A stretch of 64,000 nt of DNA from Streptomyces collinus (GCF_031348265.1 NZ_CP133771.1:2604001-2668000); one strand, 5' to 3'. Counted from the first letter of the stretch, positions 17,864-30,222 are shown. The notes: generated from the sequence alone by a model not told the origin. Program-made: numbers and translations.

Positions 17864-18559
17864 TCAACTCTCCTTCGCCTGACGTCGGTTCATCGCCCAC
17901 GGCATGTGCCCGCCGCGGGTGGGGGCCTTGCGGCCGCCGTCCAGGGCGGCGCGCTCGCGGCCGTGGTCGTGCCGTCCGCCGGTGTGGCCGCCGCCGCCGT
18001 GGCGGGCCGGCTTCACCAGCTCCTCGAACAGGGCGCGGGCCGCCACCATGGCCTCACGCATGTCTTCCGTACCCTGGCCGCCGTCGCGGGCGTCCTCCGC
18101 GCGCAGATGCGCGGCGCGGTGCACGCGCCGGTAGCCGTCCACGTGGTGGGCGTGGTGCACGGACAGCGCGGACAGCTGTTCCTCGTACTGCCCGCCGTCC
18201 GGGAAGCCCCGGGCACCGGCGAGCTCGGCGAGCAGCCGGTCCGCCTCGGCGACGGCGTCGCGCGGCGAGTCGACGAACCGCTCCTGGGCGGCCGTCCAGC
18301 GCGCCTCGTACTGCTCGCGCTGCGCCGGCTCCAGCGGCCGCTCGCGCAGCTCGCCGTGGCGCTGCACGCGCTCGGTCAGTTCGCGCTCGGCCGCTTTGGC
18401 GTCACCGTCGTGCCGGGCGACGGCCCGGTCGTACTCGGGTCCGAAGCGCCGCTTCAGGCTCGGGCCCTGCCGAGGCCCGCGGGCGCGCAGGGTCATGACG
18501 GCCGCGATGATGACGACCGCCGCGATCACGATCAGAGCAATGATCAGGCCAGTGGACAT
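17864..18559 (-). CDS. Membrane-anchored helical protein, partner of the downstream repeat protein
   Basis: A 231-residue protein from ATG 18559 (GGAAGG 6 bases upstream). A single N-terminal membrane helix (GLIIALIVIAAVVIIAAVM, about 4-22) is followed by basic residues, so the rest is cytosolic. A long charged helical region follows with the motif FVDSPRDAVAEADRLLAELA, shared with the next gene's product. The C-terminal tail is Gly/His/Arg-rich (HGGGGHTGGRHDHGRER), which could bind metal. No enzyme motif is visible. Streptomyces-type conserved hypothetical; function unknown. Confidence 0.75.
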   Translation of the reverse strand: MSTGLIIALIVIAAVVIIAAVMTLRARGPRQGPSLKRRFGPEYDRAVARHDGDAKAAERELTERVQRHGELRERPLEPAQREQYEARWTAAQERFVDSPRDAVAEADRLLAELAGARGFPDGGQYEEQLSALSVHHAHHVDGYRRVHRAAHLRAEDARDGGQGTEDMREAMVAARALFEELVKPARHGGGGHTGGRHDHGRERAALDGGRKAPTRGGHMPWAMNRRQAKES

Positions 18560-18728
18560 GAATGCCTTCCGGGTTCTCGGCCCAACCGGCTCTCCTCGCG
18601 AGCCGGTTCGCCCGTCGGGTGTCCCCAAAGCCCGTCTCCAAACGGCGCGCGGGCGCTACCGGGCGCGAACAGGTGGCCGGGACTATTCGCTTGCGTGTCC
18701 GATGGGACGCCTGCGAAGAATGCGGTCC

Positions 18729-19220
18729 ATGACCTGGACCGTGACTCCGGAACCGTACGACTCCCCCGTGGCCGCCGCGCTGTGGCGGGCGTACTACACC
18801 GAGGTCAGCGACCGCTGGTACCTGCTGCACGAGGGACGCCGGACCGAGCCGGCCGAGCTGGAGCGGGAGATCGCCGCCCAGCCGGGTGCCGACCTCGCCC
18901 CGCCGGGCGGGCGGCTGCTCGTCGCCCGGTACGACGGTGAGCCGGCCGGCAGCGCGGGCGTACGGCTGCTGGACGGCGCGACCGCCGAGCTCACGCGGGT
19001 GTTCCTGCACGAGCCGGTGCGCGGCCGGGGCGGCGCCCCGCTCCTGGTCCGGGCGGCCGAGGAGGCCGCTCGTTCGCTGGGTGCCGCCCGGATGATCCTC
19101 GACACCCGCGGCGACCTCGTCGAGGCCCGCGGCCTCTACGCCCGCCTCGGCTACACGGAGACCGCACCCCACAACGACGGCCGATACGCGGAGCACTGGT
19201 TCAGCAAGGAGCTGGGCTGA
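18729..19220 (+). CDS. GNAT-family N-acetyltransferase
   Basis: A 163-residue acetyltransferase from ATG 18729; an in-frame ATG nine bases earlier is possible. The acetyl-CoA loop appears as LTRVFLHEPVRGRGGAPLLVRAAEEAAR, with the RGRGGA form of the Q/RxxGxA motif at about 98-103. It continues with MILDTRGDLVEARGLYARLGY, the usual beta5-alpha4 segment. The substrate, an amine of a small molecule or protein, is unknown. It ends 3 bases before the convergent exporter gene. Confidence 0.9.
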   Translation: MTWTVTPEPYDSPVAAALWRAYYTEVSDRWYLLHEGRRTEPAELEREIAAQPGADLAPPGGRLLVARYDGEPAGSAGVRLLDGATAELTRVFLHEPVRGRGGAPLLVRAAEEAARSLGAARMILDTRGDLVEARGLYARLGYTETAPHNDGRYAEHWFSKELG

Positions 19221-19223
19221 AGT

Positions 19224-21326
<2,103 letters not shown>

Positions 21327-21434
21327 TTATGGCCCGCCGGGCCCTTTTGGAAGCTGCGCTTCCGGGGGCTCCTCGACCGCACTGTGGAGAAGATCTGGAT
21401 AATCTCTGGAGTTCGCGAGGGGAGGGAGGAACGC

Positions 21435-23024
21435 GTGGAACCGCCCAACGGCCACCCGTGCCCGGAGTGCGGCGCGCCCAGACAGCGGGACAACACCCCC
21501 GCCTGCGCCTGCACCGACCGTGCCGCCGAGGCCCTCCGCGACGCCCGCACGACCCAGGCGGCGGCAGCGGAGGACTTCGACCCGCTGCGGATCCGCCCAT
21601 ACGTGGAGATCGACGGCGGGGAGGCCTCCGGCGGACCGGACGGGGGAGCGGCACCCGCCGTCGGCGAGGGGCAGCCGTCCTCACCGGCGGGGGCGACGAC
21701 GGCGCCGCGCCCGGGGGGGCCCACGGGGGCGTCGTTCGAAGGCACCCCGGTCACGGCACCCCCGGCCGAGCCCACCCCGTACGCCCCGGACGGCACCGCC
21801 CGACGGCCGGGAACCGGTCCGGCGGAAGCGCCACGCGCCCAGGGCCGCCCCGGCCCGACGGCCGAGGGCGCCCGAGGCCGGTCCGCGTCGGACAACGGCG
21901 CCGCGCTTGCGCACGGAGACCCCCTTCGGCCACCAGGAAACGGTTCCGCAGAGGCCCCGCGGACCCAGGACGCCGGGCCCACGCCCGAGGGCACACCGGG
22001 CCGGCCCCCGATGGACGGAAGTGGCAGGCCGCCGCGGTCTCGGGCCGAGGGCACACCGCGCCAGGCCGCGATGGACAGCAGCGGCACGGCGCCGCGGTCT
22101 CGGACCGCAGGCACACCGGGCCAGGCCGCCGCGGCGGCCAGTGCCGGCAGCCGCCCGCACACCGAGGTCTCACGCCCCGGCGGTGCCGCCCGGCCGCCCT
22201 CCCCCGCCGACGCCACCATGCCCTTGCGCCCCGTCGACCCGGACGCGACCGCCGTACTGCCGACGGCCTCCGCCACCTCGGCGATCCCGACACCCCTGGC
22301 TCCTGCCGCGACCGAGCCGAGCGTCACCGATCTGCGCATGTTCGACGGCACGGCGGGGGCGGATCGCGGCGCGACGGCAGCGGGCGGGCCCGGAGCGCGG
22401 AGGTCCGGGCGACGGCGCCGGAACCTCCTCGTCGCCGCCGCCGGCGCCTGCGTCGCCGTCGTCGCGGCGGCCGGGTACGCGAGCGGGCTGTTCTCCTACG
22501 AGAGCCCGTCCCGGGACACGGCACTGCCGGACGACATCCGCGCGAGCGTGCCGGACGCCCCGTCGAGCAGCGCGGCGTCCACGCCCCCGCAGGGCAGCGC
22601 CTCGGTGGCCCCGCCGGCCCCGGCAGCGCCGCGGCCGTCGCCGTCGCGCACCGCGAGCCCGTCCGCCTCACCGTCGCCGTCCGCGCCCAGCGCCTCGGCG
22701 AGCCCGTCGCAGTCGCCCTCCCCGTCGGCATCGCAGCCGTCGGCATCGGCGACCGGCCCCGGGCAGGCGGCTCCGGACAACTCCCGCCAGAACAAGGGCC
22801 CGGCCGTCCTCCGCCTCGGCGACAACGGCCCGGAGGTCACCGAACTCCAGCTCCGTCTGCGGCAGTTGTACCTGTACGACGACGACACCGACGGCCGCTT
22901 CGACGACCGGCTGGAGGACGCGGTCCGCACCTACCAGTGGTCCCGCGGCATCGAGGCCGAAGACCTCGGCGTCTACGACCGGGAGACCCGGGCGAAGCTG
23001 GAGTCGGAAACCCGGGAGCCCTGA
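21435..23024 (+). CDS. Zinc-ribbon / membrane-anchored peptidoglycan-binding-domain protein
   Basis: A 529-residue protein from GTG 21435 (GGGAGGAAC upstream). The N-terminus has a zinc-ribbon-like Cys set, HPCPECGAPRQ with PACAC at residues 8-30. About 270 residues of Pro/Ala/Gly/Arg-rich disordered sequence follow. A single membrane helix (NLLVAAAGACVAVVAAAGYA, about 335-355) leads to a Ser/Pro-rich outer linker (PSASPSPSAPSASASPSQSP). The last 75 residues are a PG_binding_1 domain (LRLGDNGPEVTELQLRLRQL, DGRFDDRLEDAVRTYQ). It would bridge cytosol and cell wall with its domain outside. The actual role is unknown. Confidence 0.82.
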   Translation: MEPPNGHPCPECGAPRQRDNTPACACTDRAAEALRDARTTQAAAAEDFDPLRIRPYVEIDGGEASGGPDGGAAPAVGEGQPSSPAGATTAPRPGGPTGASFEGTPVTAPPAEPTPYAPDGTARRPGTGPAEAPRAQGRPGPTAEGARGRSASDNGAALAHGDPLRPPGNGSAEAPRTQDAGPTPEGTPGRPPMDGSGRPPRSRAEGTPRQAAMDSSGTAPRSRTAGTPGQAAAAASAGSRPHTEVSRPGGAARPPSPADATMPLRPVDPDATAVLPTASATSAIPTPLAPAATEPSVTDLRMFDGTAGADRGATAAGGPGARRSGRRRRNLLVAAAGACVAVVAAAGYASGLFSYESPSRDTALPDDIRASVPDAPSSSAASTPPQGSASVAPPAPAAPRPSPSRTASPSASPSPSAPSASASPSQSPSPSASQPSASATGPGQAAPDNSRQNKGPAVLRLGDNGPEVTELQLRLRQLYLYDDDTDGRFDDRLEDAVRTYQWSRGIEAEDLGVYDRETRAKLESETREP

Positions 23025-23051
23025 CCCGCCTGGCCGCCCTATCGTGACGCC

Positions 23052-23606
23052 GTGACCACTCAGGTGATCGTTCTCAACGGCGGTTCCAGCTCGGGCAAGT
23101 CGGGGATCGTCCGATGCCTGCAAGAGGTCCTGCCCGGTCCGTGGATGGCCTTCGGCGTCGACTCGTTCGTCGAGGCGCTGCCGGCGAAGCTCCAGGGCTC
23201 GGAGGGCGGGATCACATTCGCGGCGGACGGCGGCGTGAGCGTCGGCGCGGAGTTCCGGGCCCTGGAGGCGACCTGGACCGAGGGCATCGCCGCCATGGCC
23301 CGCGCCGGCGCCGGGATCGTCGTCGACGACGTCTTCCTCGGCGGCGCGGCCTCCCGGCAGCGGTGGGAGAAGGCTCTCGCCGGACTCACCGTGCTGTGGG
23401 TCGGCGTCCGGTGCGACGCCGAGGTCGCCGCGGGCCGCGAGATCGCCCGGGGAGACCGGGTCAAGGGCATGGCCGCGTCACAGGCGCTGGTCGTGCACGA
23501 GGGGATGAGCTACGACGTGGAGGTGGACACGACCCACACCGAGTCCCTGGAGTGCGCGCGCGTCATCGCCGCCCGGGTGACGGGTGCGCCCTCGCCGCCC
23601 GGGTGA
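23052..23606 (+). CDS. Chloramphenicol phosphotransferase-like kinase
   Basis: A 184-residue P-loop kinase starting at GTG. Walker A is GGSSSGKS at residues 10-17. Asp37 in [11 protein letters not shown] falls at the position of the catalytic Asp37 of Streptomyces venezuelae [13 protein letters not shown] and [22 protein letters not shown] follow, as in CPT. Known CPT phosphorylates the C3 hydroxyl of chloramphenicol. Many genomic homologues have unknown substrates, so resistance is only a possibility. The last codons and stop are repeated downstream by a 31-base duplication. Confidence 0.85.
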   Translation: MTTQVIVLNGGSSSGKSGIVRCLQEVLPGPWMAFGVDSFVEALPAKLQGSEGGITFAADGGVSVGAEFRALEATWTEGIAAMARAGAGIVVDDVFLGGAASRQRWEKALAGLTVLWVGVRCDAEVAAGREIARGDRVKGMAASQALVVHEGMSYDVEVDTTHTESLECARVIAARVTGAPSPPG

Positions 23607-23644
23607 CGCCCAGGTGACGGGTGCGCCCGCGCCGCCCGAGTGAC
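23577..23644. repeat. Tandem duplication across the stop codon of the CPT-like gene
   Basis: A 31-base unit beginning GTGACGGGTGCGCCC at 23577-23607 is repeated at 23614-23644 with a 37-base period and two differences. The first copy contains the end of the coding sequence and its TGA. Confidence 0.8.
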
Positions 23645-23659
23645 CGGCACAACCGGCGT

Positions 23660-24319
23660 TCACCCGATGTGCAGCCGGATCGTCCCGTCAGCGCCGGCCT
23701 GCACCCGCACCTTCGTGAGGTCCTCCACCACGACGTCCGGCTCGTGGGCCGCGGCCCGGGGCCCGACCCCGACCACCGTCATCCCGGCGGCGCGCCCGGC
23801 CGCTATCCCGGCCCCGGAGTCCTCGAAGACCACACAGTCCTCGGGGGCGACGCCCAGCTCGGCGGCGCCCTTCAGGAAGCCCTCCGGGTCGGGCTTGCTC
23901 GCCCCGACGGACTCCGCGGTCACCCGCACCCCGGGCTGCTCCAGACCGGCCGCGGCCATCCGCGCCGTCGAGAGCGGCACGTCGGCCGAGGTCACCAGCG
24001 CGTGCGGGAGTCCGCGCAGCGAGGCCAGGAACTCCGGTGCCCCGGGGATCGCGACGACGCCGTCGGTGTCGGCCGTCTCCTCGGCGAGCATCCGGGCGTT
24101 GTCGGCGTGGTTCTGCTCCATCGGCCGCTCGGGCAGCAGCAGCGCCATGGAGGCGTAGCCCTGCCGGCCGTGGACGACCTTCATGACCTCGTCCCCGTCG
24201 AGCCCGTGACGCTGGGCCCAGCGCCGCCAGACGCGTTCGACCGAGGCGTCCGAGTTGACGAGGGTGCCGTCCATGTCCAGCAGGAGGGCGCGGGCGGTGA
24301 GCACGGCGGTGGCCGTCAT
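23660..24319 (-). CDS. HAD-superfamily sugar-phosphatase-like hydrolase
   Basis: A 219-residue HAD enzyme starting at ATG 24319, with GGAGC upstream. Motif I LLLDMDGTLVNSD contains the nucleophile and acid/base Asp pair. Motif II is ALVTSADVP, Lys is in SVGASKPDPEGFL (motif III) and motif IV is CVVFEDSGAGIAAGRAAG. The cap between motifs I and II fits the beta-phosphoglucomutase/sugar-phosphatase subgroup. Substrate unknown. It faces the CPT-like gene tail to tail. Confidence 0.88.
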   Translation of the reverse strand: MTATAVLTARALLLDMDGTLVNSDASVERVWRRWAQRHGLDGDEVMKVVHGRQGYASMALLLPERPMEQNHADNARMLAEETADTDGVVAIPGAPEFLASLRGLPHALVTSADVPLSTARMAAAGLEQPGVRVTAESVGASKPDPEGFLKGAAELGVAPEDCVVFEDSGAGIAAGRAAGMTVVGVGPRAAAHEPDVVVEDLTKVRVQAGADGTIRLHIG

Positions 24320-24444
24320 CGGCAGCTCCAAGGCTCGGGGCGCGTTCCAGCGCGGGAGGGGGGCGGACGACGGATCGCGACCGGCACGCCCCGGGAGACA
24401 AGGCGGCCCCGCCCGCCGGTCAGGGAAAACGGGCGGAGGCCACT

Positions 24445-24468
24445 TTGTTTCTCTACGGTACAAAACAA
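24445..24468. repeat. AT-rich inverted repeat between two minus-strand genes
   Basis: TTGTTT (24445-24450) and AAACAA (24463-24468) flank 12 bases. It is conspicuous because it is AT-rich in 72-75% GC surroundings. It lies upstream of the HAD gene and downstream of the Mn-exporter gene, so it may hold a promoter element or operator. No function is shown. Confidence 0.4.
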
Positions 24469-24527
24469 GGCGGCCTTCGCGCCAGGGGGCCCCACCGGAC
24501 GTTCACCCACTGTTCGGCTCGCCCTGC

Positions 24528-25109
24528 TCAGCCGGTCACGGCCTCCCACAGGCTCCACACGCCGAGCGCCAGCATGACCAGCGCCGCGACCTGCGTGATC
24601 AGCCGCAGCGGCACCTTCTTCATCAGCGCCTTGCCGCCGACGATGCCGAGCCCGGCCACGGCCCACAGCGCGAGCACCGCTCCCAGGCCGACGGAGAGCG
24701 GGTCGTCGTAGCGGGCGGCCAGGTTCGCGGTCATGATCTGCGTCAGGTCACCGAACTCGGCGACCAGGATGAGCATGAATCCGGCGCCCGAGACCTTCCA
24801 GAAGGACTGGTTCTCCGGCTTGCGGACCTCCTCCTCGTCCTCCCCCTTCCTCAGCAGCAGCACCGCGGCCCCGCCCAGGAACAGCACGCCCGTGAGGGCC
24901 TGCACGATCTGCTGCGGCAGCAGCGTCAGCACACTGCCGGCGGCGACGGCCAGCGCGACGTGCAGCGCGAAGGCGGCGGCGACACCGGCGAAGACGTAGG
25001 AGGCGCGGTAGCGGGTGCCGAGGACGAGGCCCGCGAGGGCGGTCTTGTCCGGCAGTTCCGCGAGGAAGACGACGCCGAAGACGACGGCCGTCACGGTCAG
25101 GCTGATCAA
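24528..25109 (-). CDS. UPF0016 (Gdt1/MneA-type) manganese/calcium exporter
   Basis: A 193-residue membrane protein with six helices, from TTG 25109 (GAGGAA just upstream). It contains the two inverted family motifs ExxDKT: FLAELPDKTALAGLV in helix 1 and VAEFGDLTQIM in the second half, with a charged central loop (KGEDEEEVRKPENQ). UPF0016/GDT1 proteins export Mn2+ (or exchange Ca2+/Mn2+). A yybP-ykoY Mn2+ riboswitch lies in the leader, which independently supports a Mn-efflux role: high Mn2+ should switch expression on. Confidence 0.92.
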   Translation of the reverse strand: MISLTVTAVVFGVVFLAELPDKTALAGLVLGTRYRASYVFAGVAAAFALHVALAVAAGSVLTLLPQQIVQALTGVLFLGGAAVLLLRKGEDEEEVRKPENQSFWKVSGAGFMLILVAEFGDLTQIMTANLAARYDDPLSVGLGAVLALWAVAGLGIVGGKALMKKVPLRLITQVAALVMLALGVWSLWEAVTG

Positions 25110-25189
25110 GGGTTCCTCAATCGGTCGGGGCTGCCCCACCGAGAGTGCTGGACCTTCGCACACGACACCTCGGCACGGCAGCACACACG

Positions 25190-25330
25190 GCACCCGCGCC
25201 GGGAAGCGCGGGCGTGCACTGCTTTGCCGAAGGTCTCGCTGGCAGGTCCGGGAAAGGACCGGCCTCCGGGCGCCGGCTCAGGCGGGCTGAGCAGTATGTC
25301 GACGGTCCGGCGAAGAGCTACTCCCCTTCT
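25190..25330 (-). ncRNA. yybP-ykoY manganese riboswitch
   Basis: On the minus strand the leader reads GGGGAGTAGC (25326-25317), then CGTCGACATACTGC (ending 25291), the two most conserved parts of the yybP-ykoY aptamer. A variable hairpin and GCGAGACCTTCGGC (25242-25225 region) follow, which is the second Mn-binding loop. A stable stem follows (25217-25206 with 25199-25190), able to act as the expression platform. The UPF0016 exporter start lies 80 bases further. Boundaries are approximate. Confidence 0.85.
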
Positions 25331-25499
25331 GCGCCGTCCATCGTACGCGACACCCTCGCGCGAAAACTTTCCCCGTGAACCTTGTCATGTCATGCACGTG
25401 TCACTAACTTCTCACCGGGCGCACACCTGTGCGCAACACGGCACCGCGAGCATTCCCCTCGCTCGTACGCCAACACCCCCCTCTCCCCAGGGAGTTCGC

Positions 25500-26144
25500 A
25501 TGCCCAGGTTCTACGCGCGTCGACGGCTGAGCATGGCCGCGGGCGCCACCGCGCTCATATCGTCCGTGGCCCTCTTCAACGCCCCCACGGCCTCAGCCGC
25601 CCTCCCCACCCCCGTGAGCGGCGCCACCGCCCGCTCCTACCTCGCCTCGCTCACCGTGGCGACCGAGGACCGCACCGGCTACAACCGCGACCTCTTCCCG
25701 CACTGGATCACCCAGTCCGGCTCCTGCAACACCCGCGAGGTCGTCCTCAAGCGCGACGGCTCCAACGTCCAGCAGGACTCCTCCTGCGCCGCCACCAGCG
25801 GCAGCTGGTACTCCGTCTACGAGGGCGCCACCTGGACCGCCGCCTCCGACGTCGACATCGACCACCTGGTCCCGCTCGCCGAGGCCTGGGACTCCGGTGC
25901 CGACTCCTGGACGACGTCCCGCCGCCAGTCCTTCGCCAACGACCTGACCCGCCCGCAGCTCATCGCGGTCACCGACAACGTCAACCAGGCCAAGGGCGAC
26001 CAGGACCCGGCCACCTGGATGCCCTCCCGGACGGCGTACCGCTGCACCTACGTCCGCGCCTGGGTGCAGGTGAAGTACTACTACGGCCTCTCCGTCGACT
26101 CGGCCGAGAAGTCCGCGCTGCAGAACTACCTCGCGAGCTGCTGA
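25500..26144 (+). CDS. Secreted HNH-type nuclease (DUF1524/GmrSD-like)
   Basis: A 214-residue exported protein from ATG 25500, with CAGGGAG upstream. The signal peptide (RRRLSMAAGATALISSVALF, cleavage after ASA near 33) is followed by a domain with DVDIDHLVPLAEAWDSGADSW, the DHxVPLxEAW active-site motif of secreted HNH nucleases. NDLTRPQLIAVTDNVNQAKGDQDPATW carries the second Asn/Lys motif. Four cysteines could form two disulphides. It probably degrades extracellular DNA, for phosphate or nucleoside supply. The gene is monocistronic. Confidence 0.9.
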   Translation: MPRFYARRRLSMAAGATALISSVALFNAPTASAALPTPVSGATARSYLASLTVATEDRTGYNRDLFPHWITQSGSCNTREVVLKRDGSNVQQDSSCAATSGSWYSVYEGATWTAASDVDIDHLVPLAEAWDSGADSWTTSRRQSFANDLTRPQLIAVTDNVNQAKGDQDPATWMPSRTAYRCTYVRAWVQVKYYYGLSVDSAEKSALQNYLASC

Positions 26145-26222
26145 CACGCTGATTTCGTGTCGGGACCTCCCCGCTGACCTCCGTCGCTGCGTACCGTACG
26201 GGGCGACGGAGAGGGGAACGAC

Positions 26223-27860
<1,638 letters not shown>

Positions 27861-28055
27861 CCCACCGTTTGCGCCCGCTTGTTGCCGCTGTGTTCCTTGA
27901 TGCCCCGTGATGGCAGTGAGGCATCCCACAGCGACCGTCAATCCTTCCCCACGAGTCTCGGTTACCGCTCCCGGCGGCGGCATGATGAGGCGGACCGTCC
28001 GCTTCCTGCCCGGCGGACCGCCGACACGCGCCCCCCACGCCCGGGAGTTCCACCC

Positions 28056-30212
28056 TTGTCTGCGTCGCCCGAGGAAACCTCCGAGGAAACCTTCCAGGGA
28101 ACCTTCGAGGAAGCCTTCGAGGAAACCGAGGAATCCGAACCGGCCGGGGGTCCCGAACCGGCCGGAGGTCCCGGTCCGGTTCCGGGGCCCGTGCGGGTCT
28201 CCGTCGCCCTGGTCGGGGCCGGACCACGCGGCACCAGCGTCCTGGAACGCCTGTGCGCCTCCGCCCCGGAGCTGCTGCCGCCGGGTGCCCTGCTGACGGT
28301 CCATGTGATCGACCCGGACCCGCCCGGCGCCGGCCGCGTCTGGCGCACGGCCCAGTCGCCCGAGCTGCTGATGAACACCGTGGCCTGCCAAGTCACCCTG
28401 TTCACCGACGACAGCGTGGACTGCTCGGGCCCGATCCGCCCGGGCCCGAGCCTGCACGAGTGGGCGGACGGCGGACTGGGCCCGGACGAGTACCCGACCC
28501 GGGCCGACTACGGCCGCTACCTGGAGTGGGTGTTCGCCGAGGTCGTACGGCAGGCGCCGCCGGCCGTACGGGTCGAGACGCACCGGGCGCGCGCGGTGCG
28601 GCTCGACGACACACCCGGGGACCGCCAGGCCCTCACCCTCGACGACGGCCGCGTCCTGACCGGCCTGTCCGCGGTGGTGCTGGCCCAGGGGCACCTGCCC
28701 AGGCTCGCCGGCCCCGACCTGCTGCGGCACGCGGCCCACGCCGCGCGGAACGGCCTGCGCCACGTCCCGCCCGCCAACCCGGCCGATGTCGACCTGTCCT
28801 CCATACCCCCGGACGAGCCCGTTCTGCTGCGCGGCCTCGGCCTCAACTTCTTCGACCACACGGCCCTGTTGACGACCGGCCGGGGTGGCCGTTTCGTACG
28901 GGACGCCGACGGTCTGCGCTATCTGCCCTCCGGCCGTGAGCCGCGGCTCTTCGCCGGTTCCCGGCGCGGCGTCCCGTACCAGGCACGCGGCGACAACGCG
29001 AAGGGGCCGTACGGCCGGCACGTTCCGCTCGTCCTCACCCCGGAGGTGATCGCCGGGTTCCGCAAGCGCGCCGACTCCGGGGAGGCGCCCGACTTCCTCG
29101 CGGAGATCTGGCCGTTGGTGGCGAAGGAGGTGGAGACGGTCTACTACACCGGGCTGATCCGCCGGGCCGCGGACCGCGCCGGGCGGGAGCGGGAGCGGGA
29201 GTTCGGCGGGCGGGAGCGGGAGCTCTCCGGAGCCCAGCGGAAGCTCGCCGGACCCGAGCAGGAGTTCGCCGGACCGGAGCAGGAGTTCGCCGGACCCGAG
29301 CGGGAGTTCGCCGGACCCGAGCGGGAGTTCGCCGACCGCTTCCTCGCCGTTCCGCACGGCGACCCCCGGGAGGCTTCGCTGCTGGAGGAGTTCGGGGTGC
29401 CGGACGGCGACCGCTGGTGCTGGGAGCGGATCTCCCGCCCGTACGCCGGACGGGACGTCGCGCACCCCGTCCGGTGGCGCGACTGGCTGCTGGCACATCT
29501 GCGCGAGGACGCCGCCCAGGCCGCCCTGGGCAATGTGCACGGCCCGCTGAAGGCGGCGCTGGACGTGCTGCGCGACCTGCGCAACGAGCTGCGGCTGATC
29601 GTGGACCACGGCGGCCTCGCCGGCGCCTCCCGCCGGGACCACCTGGACCGCTGGTACACCCCGCTCAACGCGTTCCTGTCCATCGGCCCGCCGCGGCGCC
29701 GCATCGAGGAACTCGTGGCCCTCATCGAGGCGGGTGTCGTGGAGGTACTGGGGCCGCGGCTGCGGGTGACGGAGGAGGACGGGGCCTGGGCCGCGCACTC
29801 CCCCGACGTTCCGGGCTCGGCCGTCCGTGTGAGAACCCTCATAGAGGCGCGCCTGCCGGAACCGGACCTGCGGGACACCGCCGACGCCCTCCTGGCCGGC
29901 CTGCTGCGCAGCGGACGGTGCCGGCCGCACACCGTCGACGGTTATGAGACAGGCGGACTGGACGTAACATCCCGCCCCTATCGTCTGATGGATCGTCAAG
30001 GAGTTGCACACACAAGGCTGTTCGCGTTCGGCGTGCCGACAGAAGGCGTGCATTGGGTGACCGCCGCCGGAGCTCGCCCAGGGGTGGATTCGGTCACTCT
30101 TTCGGACGCGGACGCGGTGGCGAGAGCCGTTCTACGTGCGACTGGGCGCGAAATCGAGCCCCAATCAGAGGCAAAGCCGTGGCCAAATGTTGAACTTGCA
30201 AGCATCAATTAG
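28056..30212 (+). CDS. FAD/NAD(P)-binding protein (NAD_binding_9) with internal tandem repeats
   Basis: About 718 residues from a TTG start at 28056 (GGGAG 8 bases upstream); the frame is open further upstream without family likeness. After a Glu/Pro/Gly-rich N-terminus a Rossmann motif VALVGAGPRGTSVLERL (50-66) starts the NAD_binding_9 domain. LMNTVACQVTLFTDD and LRGLGLNFFDHTALL follow. Residues about 380-425 are a charged tandem repeat, ending in four 7-residue AGPE(Q/R)EF units. The last 270 bases are less GC-rich than the body. A DmdR-type iron-box-like site overlaps the stop codon. It is a flavin-dependent oxidoreductase-like protein; the reaction is unknown. Confidence 0.82.
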   Translation: MSASPEETSEETFQGTFEEAFEETEESEPAGGPEPAGGPGPVPGPVRVSVALVGAGPRGTSVLERLCASAPELLPPGALLTVHVIDPDPPGAGRVWRTAQSPELLMNTVACQVTLFTDDSVDCSGPIRPGPSLHEWADGGLGPDEYPTRADYGRYLEWVFAEVVRQAPPAVRVETHRARAVRLDDTPGDRQALTLDDGRVLTGLSAVVLAQGHLPRLAGPDLLRHAAHAARNGLRHVPPANPADVDLSSIPPDEPVLLRGLGLNFFDHTALLTTGRGGRFVRDADGLRYLPSGREPRLFAGSRRGVPYQARGDNAKGPYGRHVPLVLTPEVIAGFRKRADSGEAPDFLAEIWPLVAKEVETVYYTGLIRRAADRAGREREREFGGRERELSGAQRKLAGPEQEFAGPEQEFAGPEREFAGPEREFADRFLAVPHGDPREASLLEEFGVPDGDRWCWERISRPYAGRDVAHPVRWRDWLLAHLREDAAQAALGNVHGPLKAALDVLRDLRNELRLIVDHGGLAGASRRDHLDRWYTPLNAFLSIGPPRRRIEELVALIEAGVVEVLGPRLRVTEEDGAWAAHSPDVPGSAVRVRTLIEARLPEPDLRDTADALLAGLLRSGRCRPHTVDGYETGGLDVTSRPYRLMDRQGVAHTRLFAFGVPTEGVHWVTAAGARPGVDSVTLSDADAVARAVLRATGREIEPQSEAKPWPNVELASIN
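29247..29330 (+). repeat. Four 21-bp tandem repeats within the FAD-protein gene
   Basis: Units at 29247-29267, 29268-29288, 29289-29309 and 29310-29330, each starting GCCGGACC. They encode AGPE(Q/R)EF and differ at one or two bases. Degenerate copies extend upstream to about 29190. The repeat number is likely to vary among strains by slippage. Confidence 0.85.
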
Positions 30213-30222
30213 GCACACCTAA
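30209..30222. promoter_or_regulatory. DmdR/IdeR iron-box-like site
   Basis: TTAGGCACACCTAA differs at one base from the right-hand 14 bases of the iron box remembered for the Streptomyces des promoter (TTAGGTTAGGCTCACCTAA). The left five bases do not match. It overlaps the stop codon of the FAD-protein gene and lies 74 bases before the DoxX ATG, so it could make DoxX iron-regulated. Confidence 0.5.
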
